Shown here in pieces: positions 8,541 through 18,072 of a stretch of 64,000 bases of DNA; position 1 is the first letter of the stretch; the number at the start of each line of letters is the position of its first letter. The DNA is from Rhizobium sp. AQ_MP (GTDB lineage Bacteria; Pseudomonadota; Alphaproteobacteria; Rhizobiales; Rhizobiaceae): positions 124,001-188,000 of the forward strand of contig NZ_JACJVI010000004.1 of the NCBI RefSeq assembly GCF_014237835.1. Direction: 5' to 3'. The translations under genes were made by a program, and so were the position numbers. The notes below the pieces were generated by a model. That model had not been told where the DNA came from. It did no database searches and saw nothing but the letters and a program-made list of their open reading frames with translations.

Positions 8541-9221
8541 TTGCTCATCCATTTCGACCAGGCCGAATTGCGTTACGGCGACCGTGTGGCGCTCAAAGCC
8601 CTCACCCTGTTGCTGGGCGAGCTTCGCATCGGCGTCATCGGACTCAACGGATCGGGCAAGACAAGCTTTGCGCGGCTGATCGCAGGACTTGCCAAGCCGA
8701 CCTCCGGCACGGTGAGGCTCGACGGTCTCGATACCGTGGCCGACGAAAAGGCGGCGCGGGCGAAGACCGGCTTCATCTTTCAGAACCCCGGACACCAGAT
8801 CATTCTGCCCATCATCCGCGAGGATGTGGCGCTCGGGCCGAAATCGCGGGGGCTGGCGGCGCCCGAGGTCGAGCGGCTGGTGGACGAGGCCCTCACCCGC
8901 TTCGGCATCAGCGATCTGGCGGGTCGGCGACCACATGAGCTCTCCGGCGGTGAACTGCAGCTCGCGGCACTGGCCGCCGTCTGCGTCAACCGGCCCGATG
9001 TGGTGATCTTCGATGAGCCGACAAACCAGCTTGATATGAAGAACCGCGCCCGGGTGAAGGCAGCGATCGACGGACTCGGCGAACAGGCTGTTGTCATCAG
9101 CCATGACCTGGAGCTTGTCGCGGATTTCGGCCGCGTGCTGGTGTTTCATAAAGGCGCACTTGCCTTCGATGGCGCTGGCCAGGACGCGATCGGCCGCTAC
9201 CGGGAGATCGCCGGATGCTGA
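8541..9221 (+). CDS. bioM: Biotin ECF transporter ATPase component BioM
   Basis: A 226-residue ABC ATPase energising biotin uptake. It has Walker A GLNGSGKTS, a Q-loop (FQNPGHQI), signature LSGGELQL, Walker B VVIFDEPTNQLD and the switch histidine ISHD. A TTG start at 8541 is chosen because the GGAGGAGA at 8523-8530 fits it; a TTG at 8517 lies before that site. It overlaps bioN by 7 bases and forms the bioMNY operon. The downstream bioY fixes the substrate as biotin rather than cobalt or another vitamin. Confidence 0.92.
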   Translation: MLIHFDQAELRYGDRVALKALTLLLGELRIGVIGLNGSGKTSFARLIAGLAKPTSGTVRLDGLDTVADEKAARAKTGFIFQNPGHQIILPIIREDVALGPKSRGLAAPEVERLVDEALTRFGISDLAGRRPHELSGGELQLAALAAVCVNRPDVVIFDEPTNQLDMKNRARVKAAIDGLGEQAVVISHDLELVADFGRVLVFHKGALAFDGAGQDAIGRYREIAGC

Positions 9222-9820
9222 CCAGCCTGCATGTCGAAGGCACGAGCCTCCTGCATCGCATCCCAGTCAAGCCAAAGCTCTTCGGCCTGATGGTCTTCGG
9301 GCTGCTTCTCTACTTGATCGACCAGCCGGTCATGCTCGGGGCTGCGCTCATCATGACAGCGCTTGTCTATCGTGCGACCGGCATCGGGCTTGCCGAAGGC
9401 TTCAGGCGGCTGAAGCCCGTGCTCTTCACCATCGCCTTTCTCGCCGCCGTCAATCTGCTGCTGCTGACACCGCTCGAGGCGCTGGTGACAACGCTTCGGC
9501 TTGTCGCGATCCTGTTTCTCGCGGCTGCCGTGACCGCCTCCACTACGGTTGCCGATTTCATGGCGGCCGTCACCGATCTGGCCCGACCGCTGGAAAGGCT
9601 GGGACTGTTGAAAGCTGCCGATCTCGGCCTCGCTTTCGGACTGGTACTGCGTTTCGTTCCGGAGATCGCGGCTCGATACGAGGCGCTGAAGGAGGCGCAT
9701 GCAGCGCGCGGCATTCCGGTGAAGCTGTCGCGTTTGCTCGGTCCGCTGATCATTTCGACGCTGAAGGATGCCGATCGCATTGCAGAGGCAATTGACGCGA
9801 GGGGCATTCGGGGTCAGTAA
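9215..9820 (+). CDS. bioN: Biotin ECF transporter transmembrane component BioN
   Basis: A 201-residue EcfT-type membrane protein that couples the BioM ATPase to the BioY substrate-binding subunit. Several hydrophobic spans cover residues ~20-110. The two Ala-Arg-Gly coupling motifs expected of T components are present late in the protein (HAARGI near residue 168 and DARGI near residue 195). The start codon overlaps the end of bioM, indicating coupled translation, and bioY follows after 27 bases. Confidence 0.93.
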   Translation: MLTSLHVEGTSLLHRIPVKPKLFGLMVFGLLLYLIDQPVMLGAALIMTALVYRATGIGLAEGFRRLKPVLFTIAFLAAVNLLLLTPLEALVTTLRLVAILFLAAAVTASTTVADFMAAVTDLARPLERLGLLKAADLGLAFGLVLRFVPEIAARYEALKEAHAARGIPVKLSRLLGPLIISTLKDADRIAEAIDARGIRGQ

Positions 9821-9847
9821 CGAGGCGATCTTTTTCGGGGACCTTTC

Positions 9848-10411
9848 ATGACCACCAGAGACATTGTCCTTATCGCCCTGTTCACCGCCATCATCATTGT
9901 TCTGGGCTTCATCCCGCCCGTGCCGATCCCGCTCATCCCGGTGCCGATCACGGCCCAGTCGATGGGTGTGATGCTGGCCGGCTGCATCATCGGCGCCAAG
10001 CGCAGCGCGCTGGCTTACGCCCTGCTCGTCGTGCTCGTTGCCGTCGGCCTGCCCGTTCTCTCGGGCGGTCGCGGTGGCCTCAACGTGCTGATGGGTCCGA
10101 CCGGCGGCTATATCTTCGGCTGGATCATCGGTGCCTTCGTCACCGGTTTCCTGGCTGAGAAGCTCGTGCGCGAGGGACAGTCGGCGGCCAAGCAGATGAC
10201 CGGCTTTTTCATCGCTTCGATCGTCGGCGGCATCGGCGTCGTCTATCTCTGCGGCATGCCGTGGCTGTCGCTCGTCGCCGGCACACCTTTCTCCGCCGTT
10301 CTCACGGGTTCGCTCGCCTTCATTCCGGGCGACCTGGTGAAAGCTGCGATCGCGACGCTTGCTGCCCGTGCGGTACTGGTCGGCTATCCGCTGCTTCCGG
10401 CCCGCGCATAA
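9848..10411 (+). CDS. bioY: Biotin ECF transporter S component BioY
   Basis: A 187-residue, six-span membrane protein that binds biotin. Family markers are VPIPLIPVPITAQ at residues ~25-38, GGRGGLNVLMGPTGGY near residue 75 and the late FIPGDLVKAA segment. A ribosome-binding GGGGA lies 7 bases before the ATG. A strong terminator follows 27 bases after the stop, closing the bioMNY unit. No clear BioR operator was seen upstream of the operon. Confidence 0.96.
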   Translation: MTTRDIVLIALFTAIIIVLGFIPPVPIPLIPVPITAQSMGVMLAGCIIGAKRSALAYALLVVLVAVGLPVLSGGRGGLNVLMGPTGGYIFGWIIGAFVTGFLAEKLVREGQSAAKQMTGFFIASIVGGIGVVYLCGMPWLSLVAGTPFSAVLTGSLAFIPGDLVKAAIATLAARAVLVGYPLLPARA

Positions 10412-10437
10412 CACCCAGAAACCGTCGTTCAAGAATC

Positions 10438-10470
10438 AAAATGCCACCGCTAAGGTGGCATTTTCTGTTT
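10438..10470 (+). terminator. Rho-independent terminator after bioMNY
   Basis: An 8-bp stem (ATGCCACC 10441-10448 with GGTGGCAT 10454-10461) has a 5-base loop, is extended by an A-run/T-run pairing, and ends in TTTCTGTTTT. Confidence 0.9.
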
Positions 10471-10493
10471 TGGGTTCCTGGGGATATTGAACC

Positions 10494-11528
10494 GTGACGA
10501 CATCGACGACGAGACTGCTCTTCGCCTGCGCTTTTCAGGCACTGGCCGCCACTTCCGTGCTGGCAAACGATTCCATGGCGACACTGGGGGCCGGCGGGCT
10601 GATCTTCACGCGCAGCGAAGAGATCACCATGGCCAAAGAGGACCTCTACATCTCGCCGGAAAAGGTCGAGGTGAAATATCTCTACCGCAACACCACCGAC
10701 AAACCAGTCAAGACAATCGTCGCCTTCCCGATGCCGAAGATCGGCGGGCCGGTCGAGATCATGTCTGCGGTTCCTGACGAGCAGAGCGACAACTTCATGG
10801 ACTTCTCGGTTGTGCAGGATGGCGAAGAGATCGAGGCCAACCTGCAACAGCGGGTGCTGGTGCGCGGGATCGACATGACGGCAGAGGTTGAAGCGCAGGG
10901 AGTTCCTCTGCAGCCGCTCTCCAAGGAGACCACGGAAGCGCTCAAGACGCTGGACCCCGAGATTGCCAAGGACTGGCTCGCCAAGGGCCTGATCTACGAT
11001 CTCAACGGCGGGGCGAACAACAATGGGCAGCCGGTCACGGAATATGTGCCTGTCTGGGAACTCGAATCCATTTTCTGGTGGGAAACGACTTTCCCCGCCA
11101 ACGCGGATGTTGAGGTCGAGCACCGTTACAAGCCGAGCGTCGGCGGCAGCTCCGGTCTCGTCTTCGCGTTCGATGGCAAACCGTCGGAGGCATATCCCGA
11201 CTATCAGAAGCGCTATTGCGTCGATCAGGCCTTCGTCGATGCAACCACGAAACTCGAGAGCAAGAACAAGGATCCGGAGGTTTTTTATTTTGAACAGTGG
11301 CTCTCCTACATCCTGACCACCGGCAACAACTGGTATGGCCCGATCGGTGACTTCCACCTCACGGTCGACAAACTCCACCCGGAATCGCTCGTCAGCTTCT
11401 GCGGCGATAACGTCAAGAAGACCGGTCCCACCACATTCGAGATGCGCGCCAAGGACTACTACCCGATGGACGACCTCAACATCCTGCTGATTGTCACCAA
11501 CAAGGTGTGGATGCAGGACCAGCAGTAA
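10494..11528 (+). CDS. DUF4424 family secreted protein
   Basis: A 344-residue protein with a GTG start and a Sec signal peptide ending near residue 25 (TSVLA-ND). The mature N-terminus reads DSMATLGAGGLIFTRSEEITMAKEDLYIS, the opening I associate with DUF4424 proteins, whose function is unknown. The rest is rich in short beta-strands (VEVKYLYRNTTDKP, DFHLTVDKL) with no hydrophobic anchor, so it is probably periplasmic. Two cysteines occur after residue 240. It sits alone between the bioMNY terminator and a chemoreceptor gene. Confidence 0.75.
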   Translation: MTTSTTRLLFACAFQALAATSVLANDSMATLGAGGLIFTRSEEITMAKEDLYISPEKVEVKYLYRNTTDKPVKTIVAFPMPKIGGPVEIMSAVPDEQSDNFMDFSVVQDGEEIEANLQQRVLVRGIDMTAEVEAQGVPLQPLSKETTEALKTLDPEIAKDWLAKGLIYDLNGGANNNGQPVTEYVPVWELESIFWWETTFPANADVEVEHRYKPSVGGSSGLVFAFDGKPSEAYPDYQKRYCVDQAFVDATTKLESKNKDPEVFYFEQWLSYILTTGNNWYGPIGDFHLTVDKLHPESLVSFCGDNVKKTGPTTFEMRAKDYYPMDDLNILLIVTNKVWMQDQQ

Positions 11529-11751
11529 CGGTCTCAAACGGGACCAAATCTTTCCGGCCCGTCAATCGGCCATGATCTGGTAACGGCTTGTAAAACCGTT
11601 TCCGACAGGATCGCCAGGATCGACCGATTCCGGTGTCCCCCTGAGCGCCCCATGATGGTGGTGCGAACGCCTCGAACGGATCATGTCACCGCTGCACTGT
11701 GACGTCCCCTCCCGGACGTCCTGCCCCTTCGCGCGCCTGAAAGTGACCTTT

Positions 11752-13758
11752 ATGTTCATCAAGAACCTTTCCCTCAGCAAGAAGCTGATCCTCACCTTTT
11801 GCACCATCATGGCAGGATGTTTCCTGGCTTCGGTGGTCGTCTTCGTCCAGGCCTATACGGCCAAAACGGCGCTTACCGAGCAGGACCGCGCCCAGCGCAT
11901 CATCAATCTCGTCGATGCCGCAGCCACAGCCATGGCAGAGCAGGCCGCCAACCAGCGTGGTTATCTTCTGCTCGGCAGCGAGAGCACGCTTTCTGCGGTT
12001 ACAACGGCGCGCCAGTCGCTCGACGCAGCCCTTGCAGAGGCCCGGCAACTGGCCGCCGGTGATCCGGCCCTCGACGCGCCGCTGCGTGCCATGCGCTCCG
12101 TGGCAGATGCCTATGCCTCGACGATCGCCGATCCGCAGATCGCAGCCCGGAAGGGAGGGACTGCATCGATTGCCGAGATCGCCGCGATCGGCCAATCGCA
12201 GACAGCCGCAGAACTGGATTCCTTCCGCATGGCTGCGGCCGATATCAAGAGCCGGCTGACAACCGAGGCGGCGGAGACCCGTGCGCGCGTTGAAGCTGCC
12301 CACTCTGCACTCGAGATGGCACTCATACTGGGTGCCGCTGTCGCGGGCGTGTTTGCCGTTGCCCTTATCTGGCTGCTGGCCCGCTCCATCGTCACGCCGA
12401 TCACCGGCATGACCAATGCCATGAGCCGTCTGGCGGCAGGCGACCACGCCATCGACGTGCCGGCCCTCGACCGTGGCGACGAGGTGGGCCGCATGGCGCA
12501 AGCGGTGCTGGTGTTCAAGGAAGCAGCCATCGAAAGCGCACGCATGTCCAGCGAACGGCGCGCGCTGCGCGAGGAGGCCGAGGCAGAGCGACAGAAGGCT
12601 GAGGCCGAAAAAGCCCGTGAGGCGGAGGAAGTCCGGTTTGCGATGACGGAACTCGCCAAGGGGCTTTCTGCCCTTTCCGACGGGGACGTGGTGTTCCGTC
12701 TCCAGCAACCCTTTGCGGCGCATCTCGACAGCCTGCGTGGCAATTTCAACGATTCCCTCGACAAACTGCAGGCCGCCCTGCGGACGGTTGGCGCGAACGC
12801 GCATGCCATCCATGCGGGTGCCGCGGAGATCCGCTCTTCTGCCGATGATCTTGCCCGCCGCACCGAACAACAGGCCGCATCCGTGGAGCAAACGGCTGCC
12901 GCCGTTGCCGAAGTCACCAAAACCGTGCGGGATACGACCAAGCGCGCCGAAGACGTTGGCCAGCTGGTCGAGAGCACCCGGTCTGGGGCTGAACGATCCG
13001 GAGAGGTCGTGCGCAATGCAGTCCAGGCAATGACGGAAATCGAGCAGTCCTCGCAGTCGATCTCCAGCATCATCGGCGTGATCGAAGACATCGCCTTCCA
13101 GACCAACCTCCTGGCACTCAACGCCGGTGTCGAGGCCGCACGTGCCGGTGAAGCCGGCAAGGGCTTTGCCGTTGTCGCACAGGAGGTGCGCGAGCTCGCC
13201 CAGCGCTCGGCCAATGCCGCCAAGGAAATCAAGGCGCTGATCTCGCGCTCGACAGCACAGGTCGGCAACGGCGTATCCCTGGTGGGCGAAACCGGGACGG
13301 AACTCGAAAAGATCGTCAGCGCCGTGCAGGAGATCAGCCACCACGTCAGCGCGATCGTCACCGCGGCGCGCGAACAGTCCACCGGGTTGCAGGAAATCAA
13401 TCTTGCGGTAACCAGCATGGACCAGGGTACGCAGCAGAATGCCGCCATGGTCGAACAGCAGACGGCGGCTTCCCATACACTCGCGGCGGAAGCGGATTCA
13501 CTCAACACGCTGCTCGCGCAGTTCCGTCTGGGCCAGGCCAATGCTGCGGCTCCGGCGTCCGCACAGCCGCGTTCGGCAGCCCCCACACGGCCCGCACCCG
13601 CCGTTCGTTCTGCAGCACGTCAGCCGGCGGCCGCGTCTGCGACCCATGCTCCCGCACCTTCACCGGCACGGGCCCTTGCCAACAAACTCGGTCGTGCCTT
13701 CGGGAAGGGTTCTGCCGCCGCCGTGGAGCCGGTCAAGCAGGACTGGACTGAGTTTTGA
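11752..13758 (+). CDS. Methyl-accepting chemotaxis protein with CHASE3-like sensor
   Basis: A 668-residue chemoreceptor. A short N-terminal cytoplasmic stretch is followed by a first membrane span (~15-38). The periplasmic domain (~40-195) is all-helical with [11 protein letters not shown], typical of CHASE3. A second span (~200-225) precedes a HAMP domain, a charged coiled coil, a second HAMP-like unit and the signalling hairpin with tip [31 protein letters not shown]. The extreme C-terminus is DWTEF after a flexible Ala/Pro-rich linker, which resembles the tethering pentapeptide that recruits CheR/CheB. The start at 11752 gives the expected topology. The ligand is unknown. Confidence 0.93.
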   Translation: MFIKNLSLSKKLILTFCTIMAGCFLASVVVFVQAYTAKTALTEQDRAQRIINLVDAAATAMAEQAANQRGYLLLGSESTLSAVTTARQSLDAALAEARQLAAGDPALDAPLRAMRSVADAYASTIADPQIAARKGGTASIAEIAAIGQSQTAAELDSFRMAAADIKSRLTTEAAETRARVEAAHSALEMALILGAAVAGVFAVALIWLLARSIVTPITGMTNAMSRLAAGDHAIDVPALDRGDEVGRMAQAVLVFKEAAIESARMSSERRALREEAEAERQKAEAEKAREAEEVRFAMTELAKGLSALSDGDVVFRLQQPFAAHLDSLRGNFNDSLDKLQAALRTVGANAHAIHAGAAEIRSSADDLARRTEQQAASVEQTAAAVAEVTKTVRDTTKRAEDVGQLVESTRSGAERSGEVVRNAVQAMTEIEQSSQSISSIIGVIEDIAFQTNLLALNAGVEAARAGEAGKGFAVVAQEVRELAQRSANAAKEIKALISRSTAQVGNGVSLVGETGTELEKIVSAVQEISHHVSAIVTAAREQSTGLQEINLAVTSMDQGTQQNAAMVEQQTAASHTLAAEADSLNTLLAQFRLGQANAAAPASAQPRSAAPTRPAPAVRSAARQPAAASATHAPAPSPARALANKLGRAFGKGSAAAVEPVKQDWTEF

Positions 13759-13765
13759 CATCCGG

Positions 13766-13787
13766 GGCCGGGCTGCAAAGCCCGGCC
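13766..13787 (+). terminator. Hairpin after the CHASE3 chemoreceptor gene
   Basis: Arms GGCCGGGCT and AGCCCGGCC (9 bp) enclose a GCAA tetraloop immediately after the chemoreceptor stop codon. The downstream tail is only weakly T-rich. Confidence 0.6.
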
Positions 13788-13921
13788 TCCTTCGCCGGCA
13801 TGTTCAACAAGCGCTTAAAAAATCCCCCTCAATTTTAGTAGTTTCTTCCAAAGAATTAACGATTGTCCGCCATCCTGCCGCCATTGACGGGGCCGTGCCA
13901 GCGGCCGGGGTAGGGACGAAA

Positions 13922-15766
13922 ATGTTGACATCGTTGAAGAGAATACCGCTCTCGGTGCAGATGGTGCTCGGGATCGGGATCGCGGTTGCCGCCATTCAGG
14001 CTGGCACTGCAGCCTATGAAATTTCTGCCGAACGGCTGAGCCTCACCGACAAGGCAGCGAAGCGCGGCGATGCAGCCCTCGACATGCTCGAGTCGGTGCA
14101 TACGCAGGCCATGCTCAACCGCAAGGCGGTCGGCGAGGACGATCCCGCGATCGAAACGCTCGACGGCACCATGGAGCAATTCTCCAATGCCGGCGGCAGC
14201 GTGAAGATCTGGCTGGTGATGGGCCCGAAGGTCATCGACTTCCAGAAGGCCCAGGGCGAAACCGAGTTCGAGAGCCCGCGCGACACGCTCGACCAGCAGA
14301 CGATCGACACGCTGCAGAAGCTGAACAGCCTCGACGGCGAAACCTTCCGCATGACACGCCCCGTCGTGCTTGGACAGGGCAGCGCCTCTGGCGAGAAGTG
14401 CGCCGCCTGCCATACGGCACAGATGAACATCAAACCGGGCGAAGTGATCGGCGTCTACAGCGCCGAGGTCGACCTGGCACCCGAACTCGCAGCCTGGCGC
14501 GCCAATGTCTGGACACGGGTCTGGATCGGCACCGGCGCCATCGGACTGATGATCGCGCTTGTCATCGCCATGCTGCGACTGACGGCCATCAACCCGCTCC
14601 GCAACTTGACCAAGGCGACGGAACGGCTCGCCGGCGGCCATCTTGACGTCGAGATCGACAATCGCGACCGCAGCGACGAACTCGGGATCATGGCTCGCGC
14701 GCTCGAAGTCTTCCGGGACAATCTGCGCCGCAACAAAGCCCTCGAGGACGAAGCCGAGCAGGCACGACAAAAAGCGGAGGCGCACCGCCTTGAGGTGGAG
14801 CGTCGCGCCGAGGAAGAGGCTGCAGAGCGACTGCGTGTGGCGACGGCCGGGCTTGCAGGCGGCTTGCGACGGCTGGCCTCCGGGGATCTCGCCTTCCAGA
14901 TCGACCAGCCGTTTGCGGAGAACTTCGAGGCCCTGCGGCGCGACTTCAATTCATCGGTGCGAGAGCTTGCGGCCACGATGGAAACGATCAGACAGGCATC
15001 GGGAACGATCGATGGTGGTAGCGCGACCATTGCCGATGGCGCACGGGAACTGGCTCGCCGCACCGAAAGCCAGGCGGCTTCGCTCGAACAGACTGCCGCC
15101 TCCCTCAAGGAGATCAACACGACCGTCGCCGCCGCCAACCAGCGCGTCGCCGAAGCGCAATCCGTTGCCAAGCGGGCAAACGACAGCGCTCTCAACTCGG
15201 GCAAGGTGGTGACAGAGGCGGAAGAGGCCATGCACCGTATTGAAGAGAGCGCGCAGCAGATTTCCAACATCATCGGCGTCATCGACGAGATCGCCTTCCA
15301 GACCAATCTTCTGGCACTCAACGCCGGTGTCGAGGCCGCCCGCGCCGGTGAGGCCGGCAAGGGTTTTGCAGTGGTGGCTCAGGAGGTCCGCGAGCTTGCC
15401 CAGCGTTCGGCAAACGCTGCAAAGGAGATCAAGACTTTGATACAGAACTCGACCTCGCAAGTGGAGAGCGGCGTGCGCCTGGTGCATGGTACCGGCGAGA
15501 CACTGCTGGAGATCGGCGGACTGATCCAAAAGATGAACGAGCATATGGATGCGATCGCCGACTTCACCCGCGACCAGGCCAGCAATCTGCGCGACATCGG
15601 GGGCGCGGTCGACACGCTCGACACCGTCACTCAGCAGAATGCCCAGGTGTCCGAGCAGTCGAGCAATGAAGCGAACAAGCTTGCCGCAGAAGCCGGGTCG
15701 CTCAGCCAGATGATCCAGCGCTTCAAGCTGCCAACGGATCAAGGCACCTACCGAAGCGCCGCCTGA
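13922..15766 (+). CDS. Methyl-accepting chemotaxis protein with periplasmic c-type haem motif
   Basis: A 614-residue chemoreceptor. Membrane spans are near residues 10-30 and 200-219. The periplasmic domain between them contains CAACH at residues 160-164, a CxxCH motif for covalent c-type haem attachment, followed by [14 protein letters not shown], which resembles the end of DUF3365/Tll0287-type haem sensor domains. This suggests sensing of redox state, oxygen or nitric oxide. HAMP, a charged linker, a second HAMP-like unit and a standard signalling hairpin ([19 protein letters not shown]) follow. It ends TYRSAA and has no CheR-binding pentapeptide. The frame is open upstream to 13439 but the ATG at 13922 starts the first membrane span. 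Confidence 0.92.
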   Translation: MLTSLKRIPLSVQMVLGIGIAVAAIQAGTAAYEISAERLSLTDKAAKRGDAALDMLESVHTQAMLNRKAVGEDDPAIETLDGTMEQFSNAGGSVKIWLVMGPKVIDFQKAQGETEFESPRDTLDQQTIDTLQKLNSLDGETFRMTRPVVLGQGSASGEKCAACHTAQMNIKPGEVIGVYSAEVDLAPELAAWRANVWTRVWIGTGAIGLMIALVIAMLRLTAINPLRNLTKATERLAGGHLDVEIDNRDRSDELGIMARALEVFRDNLRRNKALEDEAEQARQKAEAHRLEVERRAEEEAAERLRVATAGLAGGLRRLASGDLAFQIDQPFAENFEALRRDFNSSVRELAATMETIRQASGTIDGGSATIADGARELARRTESQAASLEQTAASLKEINTTVAAANQRVAEAQSVAKRANDSALNSGKVVTEAEEAMHRIEESAQQISNIIGVIDEIAFQTNLLALNAGVEAARAGEAGKGFAVVAQEVRELAQRSANAAKEIKTLIQNSTSQVESGVRLVHGTGETLLEIGGLIQKMNEHMDAIADFTRDQASNLRDIGGAVDTLDTVTQQNAQVSEQSSNEANKLAAEAGSLSQMIQRFKLPTDQGTYRSAA

Positions 15767-15795
15767 GACCGACAAAAGAACCTGATGGAACGAAG

Positions 15796-15823
15796 AAAGC
15801 CCGTGGCTCGCGCCACGGGCTTT
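15796..15823. terminator. Bidirectional terminator between the haem chemoreceptor and DUF2188 genes
   Basis: A perfect 12-bp stem (AAAGCCCGTGGC and GCCACGGGCTTT) closes on a TCGC loop. The A/T ends give T-runs on both strands, suiting the two converging genes. Confidence 0.9.
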
Positions 15824-15851
15824 CCCTTTGCCTGAACTCGAAACAGTCAGG

Positions 15852-16109
15852 CTACCGGTCGTCCTCGACATCGTCGACGACGTCCGTCATGGGGCGGTCC
15901 GCACCGTCCGCATGTTCGTGATGCCACTCGCCTTGCGAATCCTGCCAGCTGATTTCGGCATCGCCATCTGCGAGTTGCTGAGCCCCGGCTGCCTGCCTTG
16001 CGGCGGCAAGCGCTTCCTCGTGTGTCGGATAGGGCTCTGAATAAACGTCACCCAGACGATAGGCATAGCCTTCGTCGTGGGCCACGACGTGATAGGTCAC
16101 CTTCACCAT
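15852..16109 (-). CDS. DUF2188-like small acidic protein
   Basis: An 85-residue protein. The first ~55 residues (VTYHVVAHDEGYAYRLGDVYSEPYPTHEEALAAAR) fit the DUF2188 pattern of a short beta-hairpin and helix; the tail is strongly acidic and histidine-bearing (GEWHHEHADG, DVVDDVEDDR). There is a GAGG ribosome site before the ATG. It lies 9 bases beyond the stop of the DUF883-like gene on the same strand, so the two may share the EcfG-type promoter at 16481-16505. Function unknown. Confidence 0.7.
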   Translation of the reverse strand: MVKVTYHVVAHDEGYAYRLGDVYSEPYPTHEEALAAARQAAGAQQLADGDAEISWQDSQGEWHHEHADGADRPMTDVVDDVEDDR

Positions 16110-16118
16110 AAGGCGGCC

Positions 16119-16442
16119 TCAGTGCCAGCGCCAACGGTTGTCACGCGCCGGCGTCGAGGTCGCGACGAGATACCCGATGACGCCGCCGATGATACCGAGC
16201 GTGATGAGCGCCGTGGAGGTGGCGGCCGGATGGCGGCGGACGACGCCGGCGACGCTATCGGCACCGTCTCTGGCATATTCCGCCACGTGGCCCGCCGTGC
16301 GGGCTGCACCGTGCAATGCCTCCGCTGCACGGTGGCGGGCATCATAACCGGCGCGACCGGCCTGGCGTCCGATGACGTCCTTCAACTCGGTCATCTGTTG
16401 ACGCAGTTCGCGCAGTTCTGCCTGCAGGTTGGATGTCGCCAT
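16119..16442 (-). CDS. DUF883 (YqjD/ElaB)-like membrane-anchored protein
   Basis: A 107-residue protein with an N-terminal coiled coil (LQAELRELRQQMTELKDVIGRQ), a small amphipathic region and one C-terminal membrane span (TALITLGIIGGVIGYLVA), an arrangement typical of YqjD/ElaB proteins that sit in the inner membrane and associate with ribosomes under stress in E. coli. The ATG at 16442 is chosen for its AAAGGAG site; the frame is open to 16544. A consensus EcfG promoter lies about 40 bases upstream, consistent with general-stress control. Confidence 0.75.
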   Translation of the reverse strand: MATSNLQAELRELRQQMTELKDVIGRQAGRAGYDARHRAAEALHGAARTAGHVAEYARDGADSVAGVVRRHPAATSTALITLGIIGGVIGYLVATSTPARDNRWRWH

Positions 16443-16480
16443 GGCTTGGCTCCTTTGCTGTTTCGGTTTCTTGCCGAACA

Positions 16481-16505
16481 AACGTGAGCGGGGCGCGATG
16501 GTTCC
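16481..16505 (-). promoter_or_regulatory. EcfG (general stress sigma) type promoter
   Basis: On the minus strand GGAAC (16505-16501) is followed after exactly 16 bases by CGTT (16484-16481), the alphaproteobacterial EcfG/RpoE2 consensus. The predicted start is about 30 bases before the ATG of the DUF883-like gene. Confidence 0.7.
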
Positions 16506-16546
16506 AATGCAGTGCACAAGTGGAACGAAAGGTCGTCCAAACAAAG

Positions 16547-16571
16547 ACGCCCGGCGCTTGGCGCCGGGCGT
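16547..16571 (-). terminator. Terminator of sodB
   Basis: An 11-bp GC-rich stem (ACGCCCGGCGC and GCGCCGGGCGT) has a 3-base loop. On the minus strand it is followed by CTTTGTTT, so it suits termination of sodB. Confidence 0.85.
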
Positions 16572-16595
16572 CCTCGGTGATCGTGGAGATACCGC

Positions 16596-17198
16596 TTACT
16601 TGGTCGCGGCTTCGTACATTTCGAGCACGTAGTCCCAGTTGATCAGGCTGTCGACGAAGGCTTCGAGGTACTTCGGACGGGCATTGCGGTAGTCGATGTA
16701 GTAGGAGTGCTCCCAGACGTCGACGCCGAGGATCGGGGATGCACCGTGGATCAGCGGGCTTTCGCCGTTCGGGGTCTTGGAGATTTCGAGCTTGCCGTCC
16801 TTGACGGAGAGCCAGGCCCAGCCGGAGCCGAACTGGGTCGTGCCGGCTGCAACGAAATCGGCCTTGAACTTGTCGTAACCGCCGAGGTCGCTGTCGATGG
16901 CAGCCTGCAGCTTGCCGGGCAGCTTGTTGCCGCCGCCGCCCTTCTTCATCCAGTTCCAGAAGTGGATGTGGTTGTAGTGCTGGCCGGCATTGTTGAAGAG
17001 GCCGGCATTCTTGCCGTAAGACTGCTTGACGATCTCTTCCAGGGACAAACCTTCGAGGCCGGAATCCTTCAGCAGGTTGTTGCCGTTGGTCACATAGGCC
17101 TGGTGGTGCTTGTCGTGGTGAAACTCAAGCGTTTCAGCCGACATGAACGGCGCCAGCGAGTCGTAGGCATACGGGAGGGCGGGCAATTCGAAGGCCAT
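16596..17198 (-). CDS. sodB: Fe/Mn superoxide dismutase
   Basis: A 200-residue superoxide dismutase. Metal ligands are His27 (LEFHHDKHH), the His of GQHYNHIHFWNWM, and the Asp and His of VDVWEHSYYIDY. There is no signal peptide, so it protects the cytoplasm. The GSGWAWL segment and overall length fit the Fe/cambialistic group of rhizobia; metal preference cannot be fixed from sequence. The ATG at 17198 is chosen because AAAAGGAG lies just upstream. A terminator follows 24 bases after the stop. Confidence 0.95.
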   Translation of the reverse strand: MAFELPALPYAYDSLAPFMSAETLEFHHDKHHQAYVTNGNNLLKDSGLEGLSLEEIVKQSYGKNAGLFNNAGQHYNHIHFWNWMKKGGGGNKLPGKLQAAIDSDLGGYDKFKADFVAAGTTQFGSGWAWLSVKDGKLEISKTPNGESPLIHGASPILGVDVWEHSYYIDYRNARPKYLEAFVDSLINWDYVLEMYEAATK

Positions 17199-17393
17199 GG
17201 TGAGATCTCCTTTTGGCAATAAGATTGCGGTTTGGCAGGTGACGGGAACATAGGTGCGGAACAGCGCTCAGGCAACCTTTGCCCTTCCAAAATCCGGCCT
17301 CCAAGCGAAAGAAATGTCTTCCGTTTTTGGACTTGCGCGACGTGGCGTTCCGGTCGAGGTTTGAAGCCCGATTGCATCCAACCGAGGTTCCCC

Positions 17394-17723
17394 ATGTTCC
17401 GTTCCCAGACGATTCTCCATGTTGCAGCACTCGTGCTCGTGCCGGTTTCCTCCCCGGTGCTTGCCTCCTCGGATGATGCCTGGGCGGAGTTCGCCAGGGA
17501 TGTTGCTGCCAAATGCACAGCGCTCGCCGAAGGTCGCATCGAGCAGCCGAAGGTTGTCGTCGATCCCTTCGGGACCGAGAGCTATGGCGTGGCCATCCTG
17601 ACCGGCAAGGCCGTCGGCGCGGACGCCACTGTGAGCTCGATCTGCGTCTACGACAAGAAGAGCCAGGCAGCGGAAATCGGCGGCGAACTGCCGGCCGATC
17701 AGGTGACAATCAGCATGCCCTGA
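17394..17723 (+). CDS. Small secreted protein of unknown function
   Basis: A 109-residue protein with a clear signal peptide (HVAALVLVPVSSPVLA, cleavage near residue 25) and a mature domain of about 85 residues with two cysteines (AAKCTALAEG and SSICVYDKK), possibly disulfide-linked in the periplasm. It diverges from sodB across 195 bases and converges on the YkgJ-like gene with 4 bases between stops. No family is recognised with confidence. Confidence 0.65.
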   Translation: MFRSQTILHVAALVLVPVSSPVLASSDDAWAEFARDVAAKCTALAEGRIEQPKVVVDPFGTESYGVAILTGKAVGADATVSSICVYDKKSQAAEIGGELPADQVTISMP

Positions 17724-17727
17724 GGCC

Positions 17728-18069
17728 TTAAGCCTCGTAAACCTCCGGCTCTGGCAGGCCATCGATCGGAAAGCCGAACTCGGCGCGGGCGATCTTACAT
17801 TCCTCGTCGCCGGGCATGCAGGTGCGGCAGACATGCGGGCGCACGGAATAGACCGCGCAGCCAACATGTTTGCCGACTTCGCCCGTGAGCGCGGCGCAGC
17901 GCCCATTCTCGAACTTCATGCCGCTCTCGTCCTTGGCGATCATCGCTTCGGGGATCGCGGCGATTTCCTCGTCGCTTTCCATGGAAAAGCGCGGCCATTC
18001 GGCGGAATAGGCGCAGCAGGCACCGCAGGTCTGGCAATCGAAAATGTCGGGCGGCGAGGTTTCCAGCAT
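17728..18069 (-). CDS. YkgJ-family cysteine-cluster protein
   Basis: A 113-residue protein of the CxxCxxCC family: CQTCGACC at residues 12-19, then GRCAAL, CAVY, RPHVCRTC and EECKIAR, giving a zinc- or iron-sulfur-type cysteine set. Its biochemical role is unknown. Its ATG comes 3 bases after the stop of the MFS transporter gene on the same strand, so the two form an operon. Confidence 0.85.
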   Translation of the reverse strand: MLETSPPDIFDCQTCGACCAYSAEWPRFSMESDEEIAAIPEAMIAKDESGMKFENGRCAALTGEVGKHVGCAVYSVRPHVCRTCMPGDEECKIARAEFGFPIDGLPEPEVYEA

Positions 18070-18072
18070 GGA

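Noticed and set aside
11686..13586. Very long open frames on the strand opposite the chemoreceptor genes (also at 36671-38743, 40987-42720 and 49760-51361)
   Set aside because: They mirror high-GC third-position bias of well-supported genes, have no recognisable domains and would overlap those genes completely.
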